Positions 1-6,179 are shown, numbered from the stretch's first letter. The stretch is DNA of 6,268 nucleotides from Litorimonas sp039962885 (GCA_039962885.1 JBDVGI010000332.1:1-6268); one strand, 5' to 3'. Notes: a model not told the origin generated them from the letters alone. Numbers and translations: made by a program.

Positions 1-222
1 GATATTACAACACTGCGCTTCCCTAAACCTATTGGCATAAACATTGACTACCTACGCCGCGGCAAACCAGAGGCGACCTATGCGCGTGCGCAGATATTCA
101 AACAAGGTTCTCGCGTTGCCAATGTGCGGGTGAGGGCCTGGCAAGATAGTTTTGATACACCTATCGCTGCGCTAACAGGGCATTTTCTCTTATCCAAAGC
201 TCATACGGATGATGACATATAA
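1..222 (+). CDS. PaaI-family (hotdog fold) acyl-CoA thioesterase, C-terminal part
   Basis: The window opens inside a reading frame that is open from base 1 to a TAA at 220-222, giving the last 73 residues. The visible part resembles the second half of a 4HBT/PaaI hotdog thioesterase: a strand with IDYLRRGKPEATYARA (about residues 15-30 of the fragment), then QGSRVANVRVRAWQD (35-49) and a closing strand PIAALTGHFLL (54-64). In this family these segments form the central beta-sheet and the CoA-facing surface. The usual active-site helix lies further upstream and is outside the window. Such enzymes hydrolyse acyl-CoA thioesters in the cytoplasm; the substrate cannot be told from this fragment. 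The next gene starts inside its last codons, so the two are probably cotranscribed. The family call is by recognition of the sequence pattern. Confidence 0.8.
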   Translation, partial: DITTLRFPKPIGINIDYLRRGKPEATYARAQIFKQGSRVANVRVRAWQDSFDTPIAALTGHFLLSKAHTDDDI

Positions 223-1555
223 GCCAACCGCGTTAACGCGGCGCGCGGTCTTTACACAAAGTTGGCCAATTATGCTGGCCAATGGCGCTGCGCCAATCGT
301 GGGACTTGTCGACACATTAATGGTTGGACGTTTTGTGGGAACATCCGCCTTAGCAGGTATTGGCCTTGGCGCAGTTATTTACGGCATTGTCTATTGGGGC
401 TTTGGCTTTCTGCGGATGAGTACAGCAGGGCTCGCAGCGCAAAGCGACGGAGCAGGCGCAGAAGGCGATGTTCAAGCCCATATCTTACGCGCCATTCCAA
501 TCGGGCTTGTGATTGGTATTTGTGTTCTAGCCACGCAGTTTTGGCTCCTTCCGCAAGCTTTTAAAATTTACACCGCGGCGCCAGAAATTGAACACTCAGC
601 CCGCACATATATTAGCGCGCGGCTTTGGGGACTGCCCGCCACATTAGGCACTATAGCCTTAATGGGGTGGTTTGTCGGGATTAGCCGCGCAGGTCTTGCG
701 CTGTGGCTTCAAATTGTTTTGAATATCGTCAATATTATTTTGTCACCAATTTTTGTTATTGGTCTAGGCGCAGGATTATACGGCGTTGGCCTAGCCTCTG
801 CCATGGCCGAATGGGCTGGGTTTGCCGCAGGCATTGTACTAGCTTTGCGAGAGATCAAACGGCGCGGCGGCTTTCGGCCCAAAGCCTTTACACGCGAAGC
901 CTTACTCGACAAAACGGCCTTATCCAAGCTAGGCGTCGCCAACGGGAATATTTTCGTCAGAACACTTTCCTTAACATTAGGGTTTAACTTTTTTGGAAAT
1001 GCCGCCGCGAGCGAAGGTGAAACATTTCTTGCTGGCTATCATATCCTTATGCAAATGGTGACAATGGCCGCTCTCGTCTTGGACGGCTTTGCCCATACAG
1101 CCGAAGCCGTTACAGGGGCCGCTTATGGGGCCAAAAATAAAAGACGGTTTGACACGGCGGTTCGTCTCACCTCTGAATTTTCAGTCGGCTTTGCTTTGAT
1201 TTGCGGCGGACTTATTTACTTTGGCGGCCCCTATTTAATCATGGCCCTAACCAAAGACCCCGCCGTTCAACACAGCGCGCTAAGCTATTTACCTTATTGC
1301 GCGCTAGCGCCTATCGCAGGGTTTGCAGCCTACCAGATGGACGGAATTTTTATCGGCACGACCCGAACAGCCGCGATGCGAAATGCCGCCATTGCCGCCG
1401 TCATTATATATATAGGTGTGCATTATTTAATTACGCCGCATCTTGGCGCAAAAGGTATTTGGATTGCCTTTTTAATATATTACATCGCGCGGGCTATGAC
1501 TTTGGGGATAGCTTACCCTAAAATCACACAGCATTTAACTGCGCGGCAGGCGTAA
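209..1555 (+). CDS. dinF: MATE family efflux transporter, DinF-like
   Basis: This 448-residue inner-membrane protein has the length and hydrophobic pattern of a 12-helix MATE transporter, which exports cationic or organic compounds using a Na+ or H+ gradient. DinF-subfamily marks are visible: GLVDTLMVG at 32-40, FGFLRMSTAGLAAQ at 65-78, LDGFAHTAEAVTGAAYGAKN at 291-310 and DGIFIGTTRTAAMRN at 378-392. Asp35 sits in the first helix, where the family carries a conserved acidic residue. Two ATGs lie in tandem (209 and 212) and either could be used; the first overlaps the thioesterase stop by 14 bases. I see no clear Shine-Dalgarno sequence, so translational coupling to the upstream gene is likely. 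E. coli dinF lies directly behind lexA; that linkage is absent here. The gene ends 8 bases from the end of the convergent pyrD. The substrate is unknown. Confidence 0.92.
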   Translation: MMTYKPTALTRRAVFTQSWPIMLANGAAPIVGLVDTLMVGRFVGTSALAGIGLGAVIYGIVYWGFGFLRMSTAGLAAQSDGAGAEGDVQAHILRAIPIGLVIGICVLATQFWLLPQAFKIYTAAPEIEHSARTYISARLWGLPATLGTIALMGWFVGISRAGLALWLQIVLNIVNIILSPIFVIGLGAGLYGVGLASAMAEWAGFAAGIVLALREIKRRGGFRPKAFTREALLDKTALSKLGVANGNIFVRTLSLTLGFNFFGNAAASEGETFLAGYHILMQMVTMAALVLDGFAHTAEAVTGAAYGAKNKRRFDTAVRLTSEFSVGFALICGGLIYFGGPYLIMALTKDPAVQHSALSYLPYCALAPIAGFAAYQMDGIFIGTTRTAAMRNAAIAAVIIYIGVHYLITPHLGAKGIWIAFLIYYIARAMTLGIAYPKITQHLTARQA

Positions 1556-1563
1556 TGCCTAAC

Positions 1564-2625
1564 TTACTTATCTAATCCCACCGCTTGCGAAATATTGTCA
1601 AAACCATCTGCGGCCAGACGCGCAGACAGGTCTTCGCATATTTGGGTTACAAGCTGCGGTCCGTGATAAACAAGCGCCGAATATAGCTGCACGGCTTTAG
1701 CTCCTGCGCGAATTTTCGCATAGGCCTGCGCTCCGCTTGAAATACCGCCGACACCAATAAGATCAATACGGCCTTGAGCCGCCTTATAAAACGCTTTTAA
1801 AATAGCGGTCGACGGGTCAAATAATGGTTGTCCTGATAGACCTCCGCCCTCAGCTTTATGCGGGCTTATTAGGCTCTCTGGCCGCGCGATTGTTGTATTG
1901 GAAACTATGATGGCATCCATTTCATATTGACGCGCCTGCTCGACGATGCGTTCAATCTCTGAGAGCTCTACATCGGGGGCAACCTTTAAGAACATCGGAT
2001 AACTTGGGCCCTCGCCCGTTAATGCCGTGCGTTTCTCGCTAAGCTGCCCTAGCAAATCATCCATCGCATTGGCGCCTTGAAGCTTACGCAAGCCAGGGGT
2101 GTTTGGTGAGCTGATGTTAATCGTGAAATAATTAGATTTACCCCATAACCGCTCTAGCCCAGTTACATAATCTGCGGCGCGGTTAGGGCTATCTTTATTT
2201 GCGCCCAAATTCGCCCCGACAATACCGCCCTTGCCGCTGCGCTGCGAGAGGCGAGCGTCGAAATGTTCAAGGCCGCGATTGTTAAAGCCCATGCGGTTAA
2301 TCACAGCTTGATCTTCGTTGAGACGGAATAAGCGCGGTTTCGGATTTCCGGCTTGCGGGCGCGGCGTAACTGTGCCGCATTCTACAAACCCAAAACCTGC
2401 GCCGAGCATCGCATCGGGGACATCGCAATCCTTATCAAAGCCTGCTGCAAGACCAACAGGATTGGGCAAGTCAAGCCCGCCTATATTCACGGCAATATCT
2501 GGCGTTATCCGCGCGGGAGTTTTCGGGCCAAATCCTGCCCGCAGTAATTTTACCGTTGTCACATGAGCGCGTTCGGCAGGGAGTTGACGTAAAAGCGCTG
2601 TTCCAGCTTTATACAATAAGCTCAT
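1564..2625 (-). CDS. pyrD: Dihydroorotate dehydrogenase (quinone), class 2
   Basis: PyrD oxidises dihydroorotate to orotate, the fourth step of de novo UMP synthesis, passing electrons through FMN to the membrane quinone pool. The 353-residue length and the N-terminal amphipathic extension (about residues 1-40, used to dock on the membrane) mark the class 2 enzyme. Visible motifs are AAGFDKD (60-66), GTVTPRPQAGNPKPR (84-98), NRMGFNN (110-116), the catalytic loop NISSPNTPGLRKLQ (170-183) with Ser173 as the expected catalytic base, KVAPD (214-218), SNTT (242-245) and the FMN phosphate-binding GVGGISSG (291-298) plus AVQLYSALVY (311-320). The ATG directly follows the TAG of the upstream DUF952 gene, and a GGAG lies 6 bases before it. 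All key residues look intact. Confidence 0.97.
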   Translation of the reverse strand: MSLLYKAGTALLRQLPAERAHVTTVKLLRAGFGPKTPARITPDIAVNIGGLDLPNPVGLAAGFDKDCDVPDAMLGAGFGFVECGTVTPRPQAGNPKPRLFRLNEDQAVINRMGFNNRGLEHFDARLSQRSGKGGIVGANLGANKDSPNRAADYVTGLERLWGKSNYFTINISSPNTPGLRKLQGANAMDDLLGQLSEKRTALTGEGPSYPMFLKVAPDVELSEIERIVEQARQYEMDAIIVSNTTIARPESLISPHKAEGGGLSGQPLFDPSTAILKAFYKAAQGRIDLIGVGGISSGAQAYAKIRAGAKAVQLYSALVYHGPQLVTQICEDLSARLAADGFDNISQAVGLDK

Positions 2626-2991
2626 CTATATCTCCAAATCAGACTGAATTTCTGACGGTAATTGATAACGGCCATTTTCATCTGCGGCCAAGGGCCAGAT
2701 ACGCCGCATAGCCGTTATTTCTAGCGCTCCATATAAGTGAGGGAACTTCGCCCCGCCGCGAGAGACTTCAAATTTTACTTCACCTGCGCAGGCCTTAAGA
2801 TCAACCTCAACAAGGGTTAAATCAGCGCTATCTACGTAATGTTTATCCAATGTCTCTTGCAGCTGTCCTGCCAAAGACAGATGGATAAATCCGTCCTGAG
2901 CATCAACAGGACTACCTGTAAAAACGCCCTGCCCTTTTAGGGTTGTATATTCTAATTTCCGTAAAATTTTATAAGCATAGCTATCAGACAT
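2626..2991 (-). CDS. DUF952 family protein
   Basis: This 121-residue cytoplasmic protein matches the DUF952 family: it opens with MSDSYAYKILRK, then has GSPVDAQDGFIHLS (26-39), ETLDKHY (46-52), LTLVEVDL (58-65) and the hallmark SRGGAKFPHLYG (77-88). No biochemical function is firmly established for the family. The frame extends upstream to a TTG at 3093, adding 34 residues, but the added stretch is not DUF952-like, and the internal ATG at 2991 gives the usual family length and start, so I chose it. Neither start has a strong Shine-Dalgarno sequence. The gene is first in an operon with pyrD, its TAG touching the pyrD ATG. That suggests coexpression with pyrimidine synthesis, which does not by itself give a function. 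Confidence 0.88.
   Translation of the reverse strand: MSDSYAYKILRKLEYTTLKGQGVFTGSPVDAQDGFIHLSLAGQLQETLDKHYVDSADLTLVEVDLKACAGEVKFEVSRGGAKFPHLYGALEITAMRRIWPLAADENGRYQLPSEIQSDLEI
2632..2635 (-). promoter_or_regulatory. Ribosome binding site of pyrD inside the DUF952 gene
   Basis: Read on the minus strand the sequence is GGAG, followed by 6 bases and the pyrD ATG at 2625. It lies within the last sense codons of DUF952, so ribosomes finishing DUF952 stop exactly at the pyrD start. This fits translational coupling. Confidence 0.7.
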
Positions 2992-3119
2992 AGTAGAGCG
3001 CGAGTGCCGTGCAAGATAAGTTTTGTCAATAGCAAAGCCCGAGCTTGAAACCTCTGCACAGATTTTGTCCGACAAGGGCGCTTTTTTGATCAATATTACA
3101 TCATCACCGGCCTGCTACT

Positions 3120-3136
3120 AGGAATCTGCGGTTCCT
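3120..3136. repeat. Short inverted repeat in the divergent promoter region
   Basis: AGGAA (3120-3124) and TTCCT (3132-3136) form perfect 5-base arms around a 7-base centre. It lies between the divergent DUF952 and amtB genes and overlaps the -24 part of the sigma-54-like element. A GAATC (GANTC, the CcrM methylation motif of many alphaproteobacteria) sits at 3122-3126 inside it. A repeat this short can occur by chance. Confidence 0.3.
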
Positions 3137-3144
3137 GTGCTGCA
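3129..3144 (+). promoter_or_regulatory. Possible sigma-54 (RpoN) promoter for amtB
   Basis: The element has GG at 3130-3131 and GC at 3142-3143, separated by exactly 10 bases, the spacing required by RpoN. The -24 box reads CGGTTC against TGGCAC and the -12 box CTGCA against TTGCA, so the invariant dinucleotides match and the flanks only partly. Transcription would start near 3155, about 45 bases before the amtB ATG. Ammonium transporter genes in proteobacteria are often NtrC/RpoN controlled, which raises the prior. I could not find a clear NtrC site upstream. No convincing sigma-70 promoter stands out in the same stretch. Confidence 0.35.
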
Positions 3145-3198
3145 ATTCATAACATCCCTGAATAAGTTCTATGAAGTTATATCGTTAGGGCATTATCC

Positions 3199-4518
3199 AT
3201 GACTAAATTATCAAATATTATATTAAGCACTATACCGCTTACCCTTTTATGCACACCAGCATTGGCGCAAACTGCATCTCTTGAAGAGTTAAATACTGCA
3301 GTTCAAGCCAATGCGGCCCAAGACGCCTTTATATTCAATACATTGTTGTTTTTAATTGGCGGGTTTTTAGTTATGTGGATGGCCGCAGGATTTGCTATGC
3401 TTGAGGCAGGCTTGGTTCGCACAAAAAATGTCTCCATGCAGTGTCTAAAAAATATCGGTCTATATTCCGTCGCAGGCATAATGTTTTACCTCGTTGGCTA
3501 TGACATGATGTATGCAGGGGCATCACCCTTTTTTGGTGGCCTGAGTTTTGGATATGACTTCACGCCCGAAGATACAGCATCGGGCTATTCTGCTTATTCC
3601 GATTGGTTTTTTCAAATGGTTTTCTGCGCAACAACAGCCTCAATCGTATCAGGCACTGTTGCAGAACGAATTAAGTTCTGGCCTTTTATGATCTTTGTCA
3701 TAGTCCTAACTGGCTTTATCTACCCCATCGTTGGGTCTTGGGAATGGGGAGAAGGCTTCCTTGATGCACGAGGGTTTTCAGATTTTGCCGGATCAACATT
3801 AGTTCACTCAACTGGCGGATGGGCCGCTTTAATCGGCGCGCTTATCTTGGGCGCACGCGCAGGCAAATATGAAAATGGTAAGATCATGCCTATGCCAGGG
3901 TCTTCAATGCCTCTAGCCACATTAGGCGTCTTTATTTTATGGCTTGGTTGGTTTGGTTTTAATGGTGCCTCGCAGCTTGCCATGGGAACAATCACAGACG
4001 CTGACTCTGTCGCTAAAATCTTCGTCAACACCAATATGGCCGCCGCAGCGGGATGCGTTTCCGCCATTATCTACACGCAACTGCGTTACGGAAAGATGGA
4101 CTTGACCATGGCCTTGAACGGAGCGTTGGCAGGGCTTGTAGCTATAACAGCCGAGCCCTTAACGCCCTCAGTCCCTGCTTCAATGTTAGTAGGCGCGGCG
4201 GGGTCAACTTTAGCGATGTTAACTGTGCCTTTATTAGACAAGCTTAAAATCGACGATGTTGTCGGAGCCATTCCTGTCCACCTTGTTGCAGGAATATTTG
4301 GCACCTTGATCGTGTCCGTCACGAACCCTGAGGTCACATTCCTTGCTCAGCTCACAGGAGTTGTTGCCACAGCCATCTTTGTATCAACCATAAGCGCAAT
4401 CCTTTGGTATGGTTTAAAACTGACAATCGGTATACGTTGCAGCGAGGAAGTTGAACTGCAAGGCCTTGATGCTGCCGAAGTTGGAGTAGAGGCTTACCCT
4501 GAATTTTCTGTCAGTTAG
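3199..4518 (+). CDS. amtB: Ammonium transporter, Amt family
   Basis: This inner-membrane channel conducts NH3/NH4+ for nitrogen uptake and works as a trimer. It is 439 residues long. A signal peptide ends near Ala23 (TPALA, then QT), as in E. coli AmtB, followed by about 11 hydrophobic segments. Key positions are present: Phe138 of FFQ in the pore gate region, Asp195 and the first pore histidine His203 in DFAGSTLVHSTGGWAA (195-210), WFGFNGAS (251-258), and the second pore histidine His361 in GAIPVHLVAG (356-365). The C-terminal tail (about 413-437, with EEVELQGLD and EAYPEF) is the part that contacts the PII protein GlnK in relatives. The HSTGGWAALIGALILGAR stretch is closer to cyanobacterial-type Amt than to E. 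coli AmtB. An AGGG at 3187-3190 lies 8 bases before the ATG. No glnK lies next to it. Confidence 0.95.
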   Translation: MTKLSNIILSTIPLTLLCTPALAQTASLEELNTAVQANAAQDAFIFNTLLFLIGGFLVMWMAAGFAMLEAGLVRTKNVSMQCLKNIGLYSVAGIMFYLVGYDMMYAGASPFFGGLSFGYDFTPEDTASGYSAYSDWFFQMVFCATTASIVSGTVAERIKFWPFMIFVIVLTGFIYPIVGSWEWGEGFLDARGFSDFAGSTLVHSTGGWAALIGALILGARAGKYENGKIMPMPGSSMPLATLGVFILWLGWFGFNGASQLAMGTITDADSVAKIFVNTNMAAAAGCVSAIIYTQLRYGKMDLTMALNGALAGLVAITAEPLTPSVPASMLVGAAGSTLAMLTVPLLDKLKIDDVVGAIPVHLVAGIFGTLIVSVTNPEVTFLAQLTGVVATAIFVSTISAILWYGLKLTIGIRCSEEVELQGLDAAEVGVEAYPEFSVS

Positions 4519-4543
4519 CATGACTTAAACGCTATAGCGGCGG

Positions 4544-4558
4544 CGGGTGTAAGACCCG
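4544..4558 (+). terminator. Weak hairpin after amtB
   Basis: CGGGT and ACCCG pair as a 5-base stem around a 5-base loop, 25 bases after the amtB stop; one more G-T wobble pair is possible. The following bases (TAAAATTAATCTT) are AT-rich but not a clean T run, so it is at best a weak intrinsic terminator. Confidence 0.3.
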
Positions 4559-4632
4559 TAAAATTAATCTTCGACGACATTCATAAAGCCGCTCCAATTC
4601 TTTAGAGTGGGTTATTGTGAAATGAATTATTA

Positions 4633-4662
4633 TTGACCCATATAGGTATTTAATCCTATACT
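4633..4662 (+). promoter_or_regulatory. Sigma-70-type promoter of the S24 regulator, predicted leaderless
   Basis: A -35 box TTGACC (4633-4638) and a -10 box TATACT (4657-4662) are separated by 18 bases; each is close to consensus (TTGACA, TATAAT). Transcription would start about 6-7 bases after the -10 box, at 4668-4669, which is the A of the ATG or one base before it. There is no Shine-Dalgarno sequence, and an in-frame TAA at 4651-4653 rules out a longer protein. Leaderless mRNAs are common in alphaproteobacteria. Confidence 0.65.
4641..4660. promoter_or_regulatory. Operator-like inverted repeat over the S24 regulator promoter
   Basis: TATAGG (4641-4646) and CCTATA (4655-4660) are perfect 6-base arms around an 8-base AT-rich centre. 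The repeat fills the spacer between the -35 and -10 boxes and runs into the -10 box. The 20-base span and position suit a dimeric HTH repressor blocking its own promoter. Autoregulation by the S24 protein is inferred from this position. Confidence 0.5.
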
Positions 4663-4668
4663 TATCTC

Positions 4669-5301
4669 ATGTTTTCGCATCAAGACATATGGGACGCCAT
4701 AGACCGCTTGGCGCTATATCGCGATAGCTCTCCATCAGGTTTAGCGCGCCAAGCAGGGCTTGACCCAACGGCTTTTAACAAATCCAAACGCCGTTCTAGC
4801 TCTGGTAAGCCGCGCTGGCCATCAACGGAGAGCCTATCCAAAGTTCTTTTGACAGTCGGCATGAGTTTTGAAGAATTTGCACGCTTTACCAACGCTAATA
4901 TATATGAGGTCAATGAACCGACAGTCCCGCTTATCGGTCTTGCCCAAACAGGGAATGAAGGCTTTTTTGACGATGCAGGTTTTCCAGTTGGAGCAAGCTG
5001 GGAAGATATAAACTTGCCCACCACCAAAGATGAGAATGTCTATGCCTTGCAAATTTCAGGCGAATCTATGTCGCCCGTTTTACGCGACGGCGATAAGGTT
5101 TTAGTTGCGCCCAATGAAACAGTTCGACGCGGCGACCGTGTTGTTGTGAAAACATGTGATGGCGAAATCATGGCCAAAGAATTACAATATATGAGCGATT
5201 CCAGCGTCGCCCTTACCTCCCTTAACCCTGATTTTAAAGATCGTGTTTTAAATCGAAAAGATGTACTTTGGGTTGCGCGAATTATTTGGGTCAGTCAATA
5301 A
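4669..5301 (+). CDS. HTH/S24 family transcriptional regulator (LexA/CI-like)
   Basis: The 210-residue protein has an N-terminal helix-turn-helix region (about 5-75, with SGLARQAGLDPTAFNKSKR at 23-41) and a C-terminal S24 domain like LexA and phage CI (about 86-208). The serine/lysine dyad is present: Ser133 in SGESMSPVLRDGD and Lys170 in IMAKEL, matching LexA Ser119 and Lys156. The cleavage loop PLIGLAQTG (87-95) aligns with LexA PLVGRVAAG, but has Thr94-Gly95 where LexA has Ala84-Gly85, so self-cleavage is uncertain. It is not LexA itself: the N-terminal domain is different. The ATG at 4669 is the only reasonable start, because a stop lies 18 bases upstream in frame and the next Met is residue 65, behind the HTH. 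No phage genes are nearby, so it looks like a chromosomal regulator; its targets are unknown beyond probable self-control. Confidence 0.9.
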   Translation: MFSHQDIWDAIDRLALYRDSSPSGLARQAGLDPTAFNKSKRRSSSGKPRWPSTESLSKVLLTVGMSFEEFARFTNANIYEVNEPTVPLIGLAQTGNEGFFDDAGFPVGASWEDINLPTTKDENVYALQISGESMSPVLRDGDKVLVAPNETVRRGDRVVVKTCDGEIMAKELQYMSDSSVALTSLNPDFKDRVLNRKDVLWVARIIWVSQ

Positions 5302-5313
5302 AATACACTGGAG

Positions 5314-5333
5314 AACTTTCCAAAACGAAAGTT
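5314..5333. terminator. Inverted repeat between convergent genes, possible two-way terminator
   Basis: AACTTTC (5314-5320) and GAAAGTT (5327-5333) are perfect 7-base arms around a 6-base loop, in the 44-base gap between the stop codons of the S24 gene and the TPR-like gene. The placement suits a shared terminator. The stem is AT-rich and no strong T run follows directly (TTTTATT begins about 11 bases later on the plus strand), so termination strength is doubtful. Confidence 0.45.
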
Positions 5334-5345
5334 TAAGGACAGGTT

Positions 5346-6131
5346 TTATTGGCCGTCTAAAAAGTCTTCAGCATGTTTTTTGCAAAGCGCCTTGTTATTC
5401 AAATTCGTATAAATTTCCTGCATGCGCTGCTGAACTTTAGTTTCCATATAATTGTTCGGGGTCATTAATAAAACATCCTCAATATTAGACTTTATATCCG
5501 CCATGTCAGGTTCATGTTTTAACGCTAGCAAGCCAATGACATAATTACTTCGAATGATGATATTTTGCGGCGCTAGTTCTATCGCCTGATTATATAATTC
5601 ACGCCCTTGCAAGCTTGACGCGCCAAACCATTTTTGCCCTGATTTTTCGCCCGCTTTACGCACGACGCCTAAATGCCACGCCGCTTCCAGCGCTATAACA
5701 CGTGCATCATTAGGATAATCCTGACGGAGGTCTTGAATCGATGAATAGGTTTTCATAGGTAGGTTTTTACGCCATGCTGTTAAATTCCCTGATGTGCGTG
5801 TCACGAAACCATCTGCAAGTGCATATTGTAATTTCGCGTCATAAGAATCAGGGTCAAGATGGAGAGCCATTTGCGCTAGCTCTCTTGCCTGTTTCGAGTG
5901 TTTATTTAACTTATCAACTTCGCCAAGCATAATTTGGGCCGACAGGCTTTCTGCGGCCAATATATAGCCCTCAGCCGTATCCATTTGCGTAGCTAAATGT
6001 CTTGCTTGTTCATACTGACCGGCATCAACCAAGGCCTGTATGTCGTCTATTGGAGCCGCCCAAATTGCAAGCGGGGCAGCCACACATAGACAAAAGGCTA
6101 CGAAGCGCGTGATATGAAGCCAGAATGACAT
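5346..6131 (-). CDS. Exported TPR-like repeat protein of unknown function
   Basis: I do not recognise a named family. From the ATG at 6131 the protein has 261 residues. It starts with a signal peptide (hydrophobic core about 7-24, cleavage probably around IWA-AP at 25-26), so it is probably periplasmic. The mature part is all-helical in character, with TPR-like pairs: IQALVDAGQYEQARHLA (31-47), KQARELAQMALHLDPDSYDAKL (80-101), ELYNQAIELAPQNIIIRSNYVIGLLAL (178-204) and VLLMTPNNYMET (220-231). The two stretches ending in LDPDSYDAK and LAPQNIIIR are typical TPR helix-B to helix-A transitions. TPR proteins act as protein-binding scaffolds; no catalytic motif is visible. A GTG at 6146 would add 5 residues; I prefer the ATG because the signal peptide is complete without them. 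Neither start has a good Shine-Dalgarno sequence. A palindrome lies just upstream. Confidence 0.8.
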   Translation of the reverse strand: MSFWLHITRFVAFCLCVAAPLAIWAAPIDDIQALVDAGQYEQARHLATQMDTAEGYILAAESLSAQIMLGEVDKLNKHSKQARELAQMALHLDPDSYDAKLQYALADGFVTRTSGNLTAWRKNLPMKTYSSIQDLRQDYPNDARVIALEAAWHLGVVRKAGEKSGQKWFGASSLQGRELYNQAIELAPQNIIIRSNYVIGLLALKHEPDMADIKSNIEDVLLMTPNNYMETKVQQRMQEIYTNLNNKALCKKHAEDFLDGQ

Positions 6132-6138
6132 AATTTTG

Positions 6139-6156
6139 TTTATCACATATGATAAA
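6139..6156. promoter_or_regulatory. Perfect palindrome just upstream of the TPR-like gene
   Basis: TTTATCA (6139-6145) and TGATAAA (6150-6156) are perfect 7-base arms around CATA. The near edge is 7 bases from the ATG at 6131, and the alternative GTG lies within it. It could be a binding site for a dimeric regulator or a hairpin in the mRNA leader near the start codon. The AT richness makes a chance occurrence possible. Confidence 0.4.
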
Positions 6157-6179
6157 AATTTTAGCTCACAATTACATTA

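Noticed and set aside
703..987. Additional open frames inside dinF, pyrD, amtB and the S24 gene on either strand
   Set aside because: They lie wholly within well-recognised genes, show no family resemblance and have unnatural residue composition, so they are shadow frames.
1548..1560. AGGC-N5-GCCT hairpin at the dinF/pyrD junction as a terminator
   Set aside because: The stem is only 4 bases, overlaps the dinF stop, and no T run follows on either strand.
3001..3029. Minus-strand TTGACA at 3029-3024 as -35 box of the DUF952-pyrD promoter
   Set aside because: The -35 box is perfect, but the sequence 17 bases downstream (CACTCG) is not a -10 box, and neighbouring spacings are no better.
4608..4640. 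TGGGT (4608-4612) and ACCCA (4636-4640) as a hairpin or second operator
   Set aside because: The arms are short and 23 bases apart in AT-rich DNA, so the pairing is easily explained by chance.
4669..5301. Possible prophage remnant marked by the CI-like S24 regulator
   Set aside because: No integrase, cro-like gene, attachment site or phage structural gene is near; the flanking genes are amtB and an exported repeat protein, and similar S24 regulators are ordinary chromosomal genes in alphaproteobacteria.
209..5301. A lexA-dinF SOS unit as in E. coli
   Set aside because: The S24 gene is about 3 kb from dinF, separated by oppositely oriented genes, and its N-terminal domain is not that of LexA. 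I see no SOS box before the dinF gene, which starts inside another gene.
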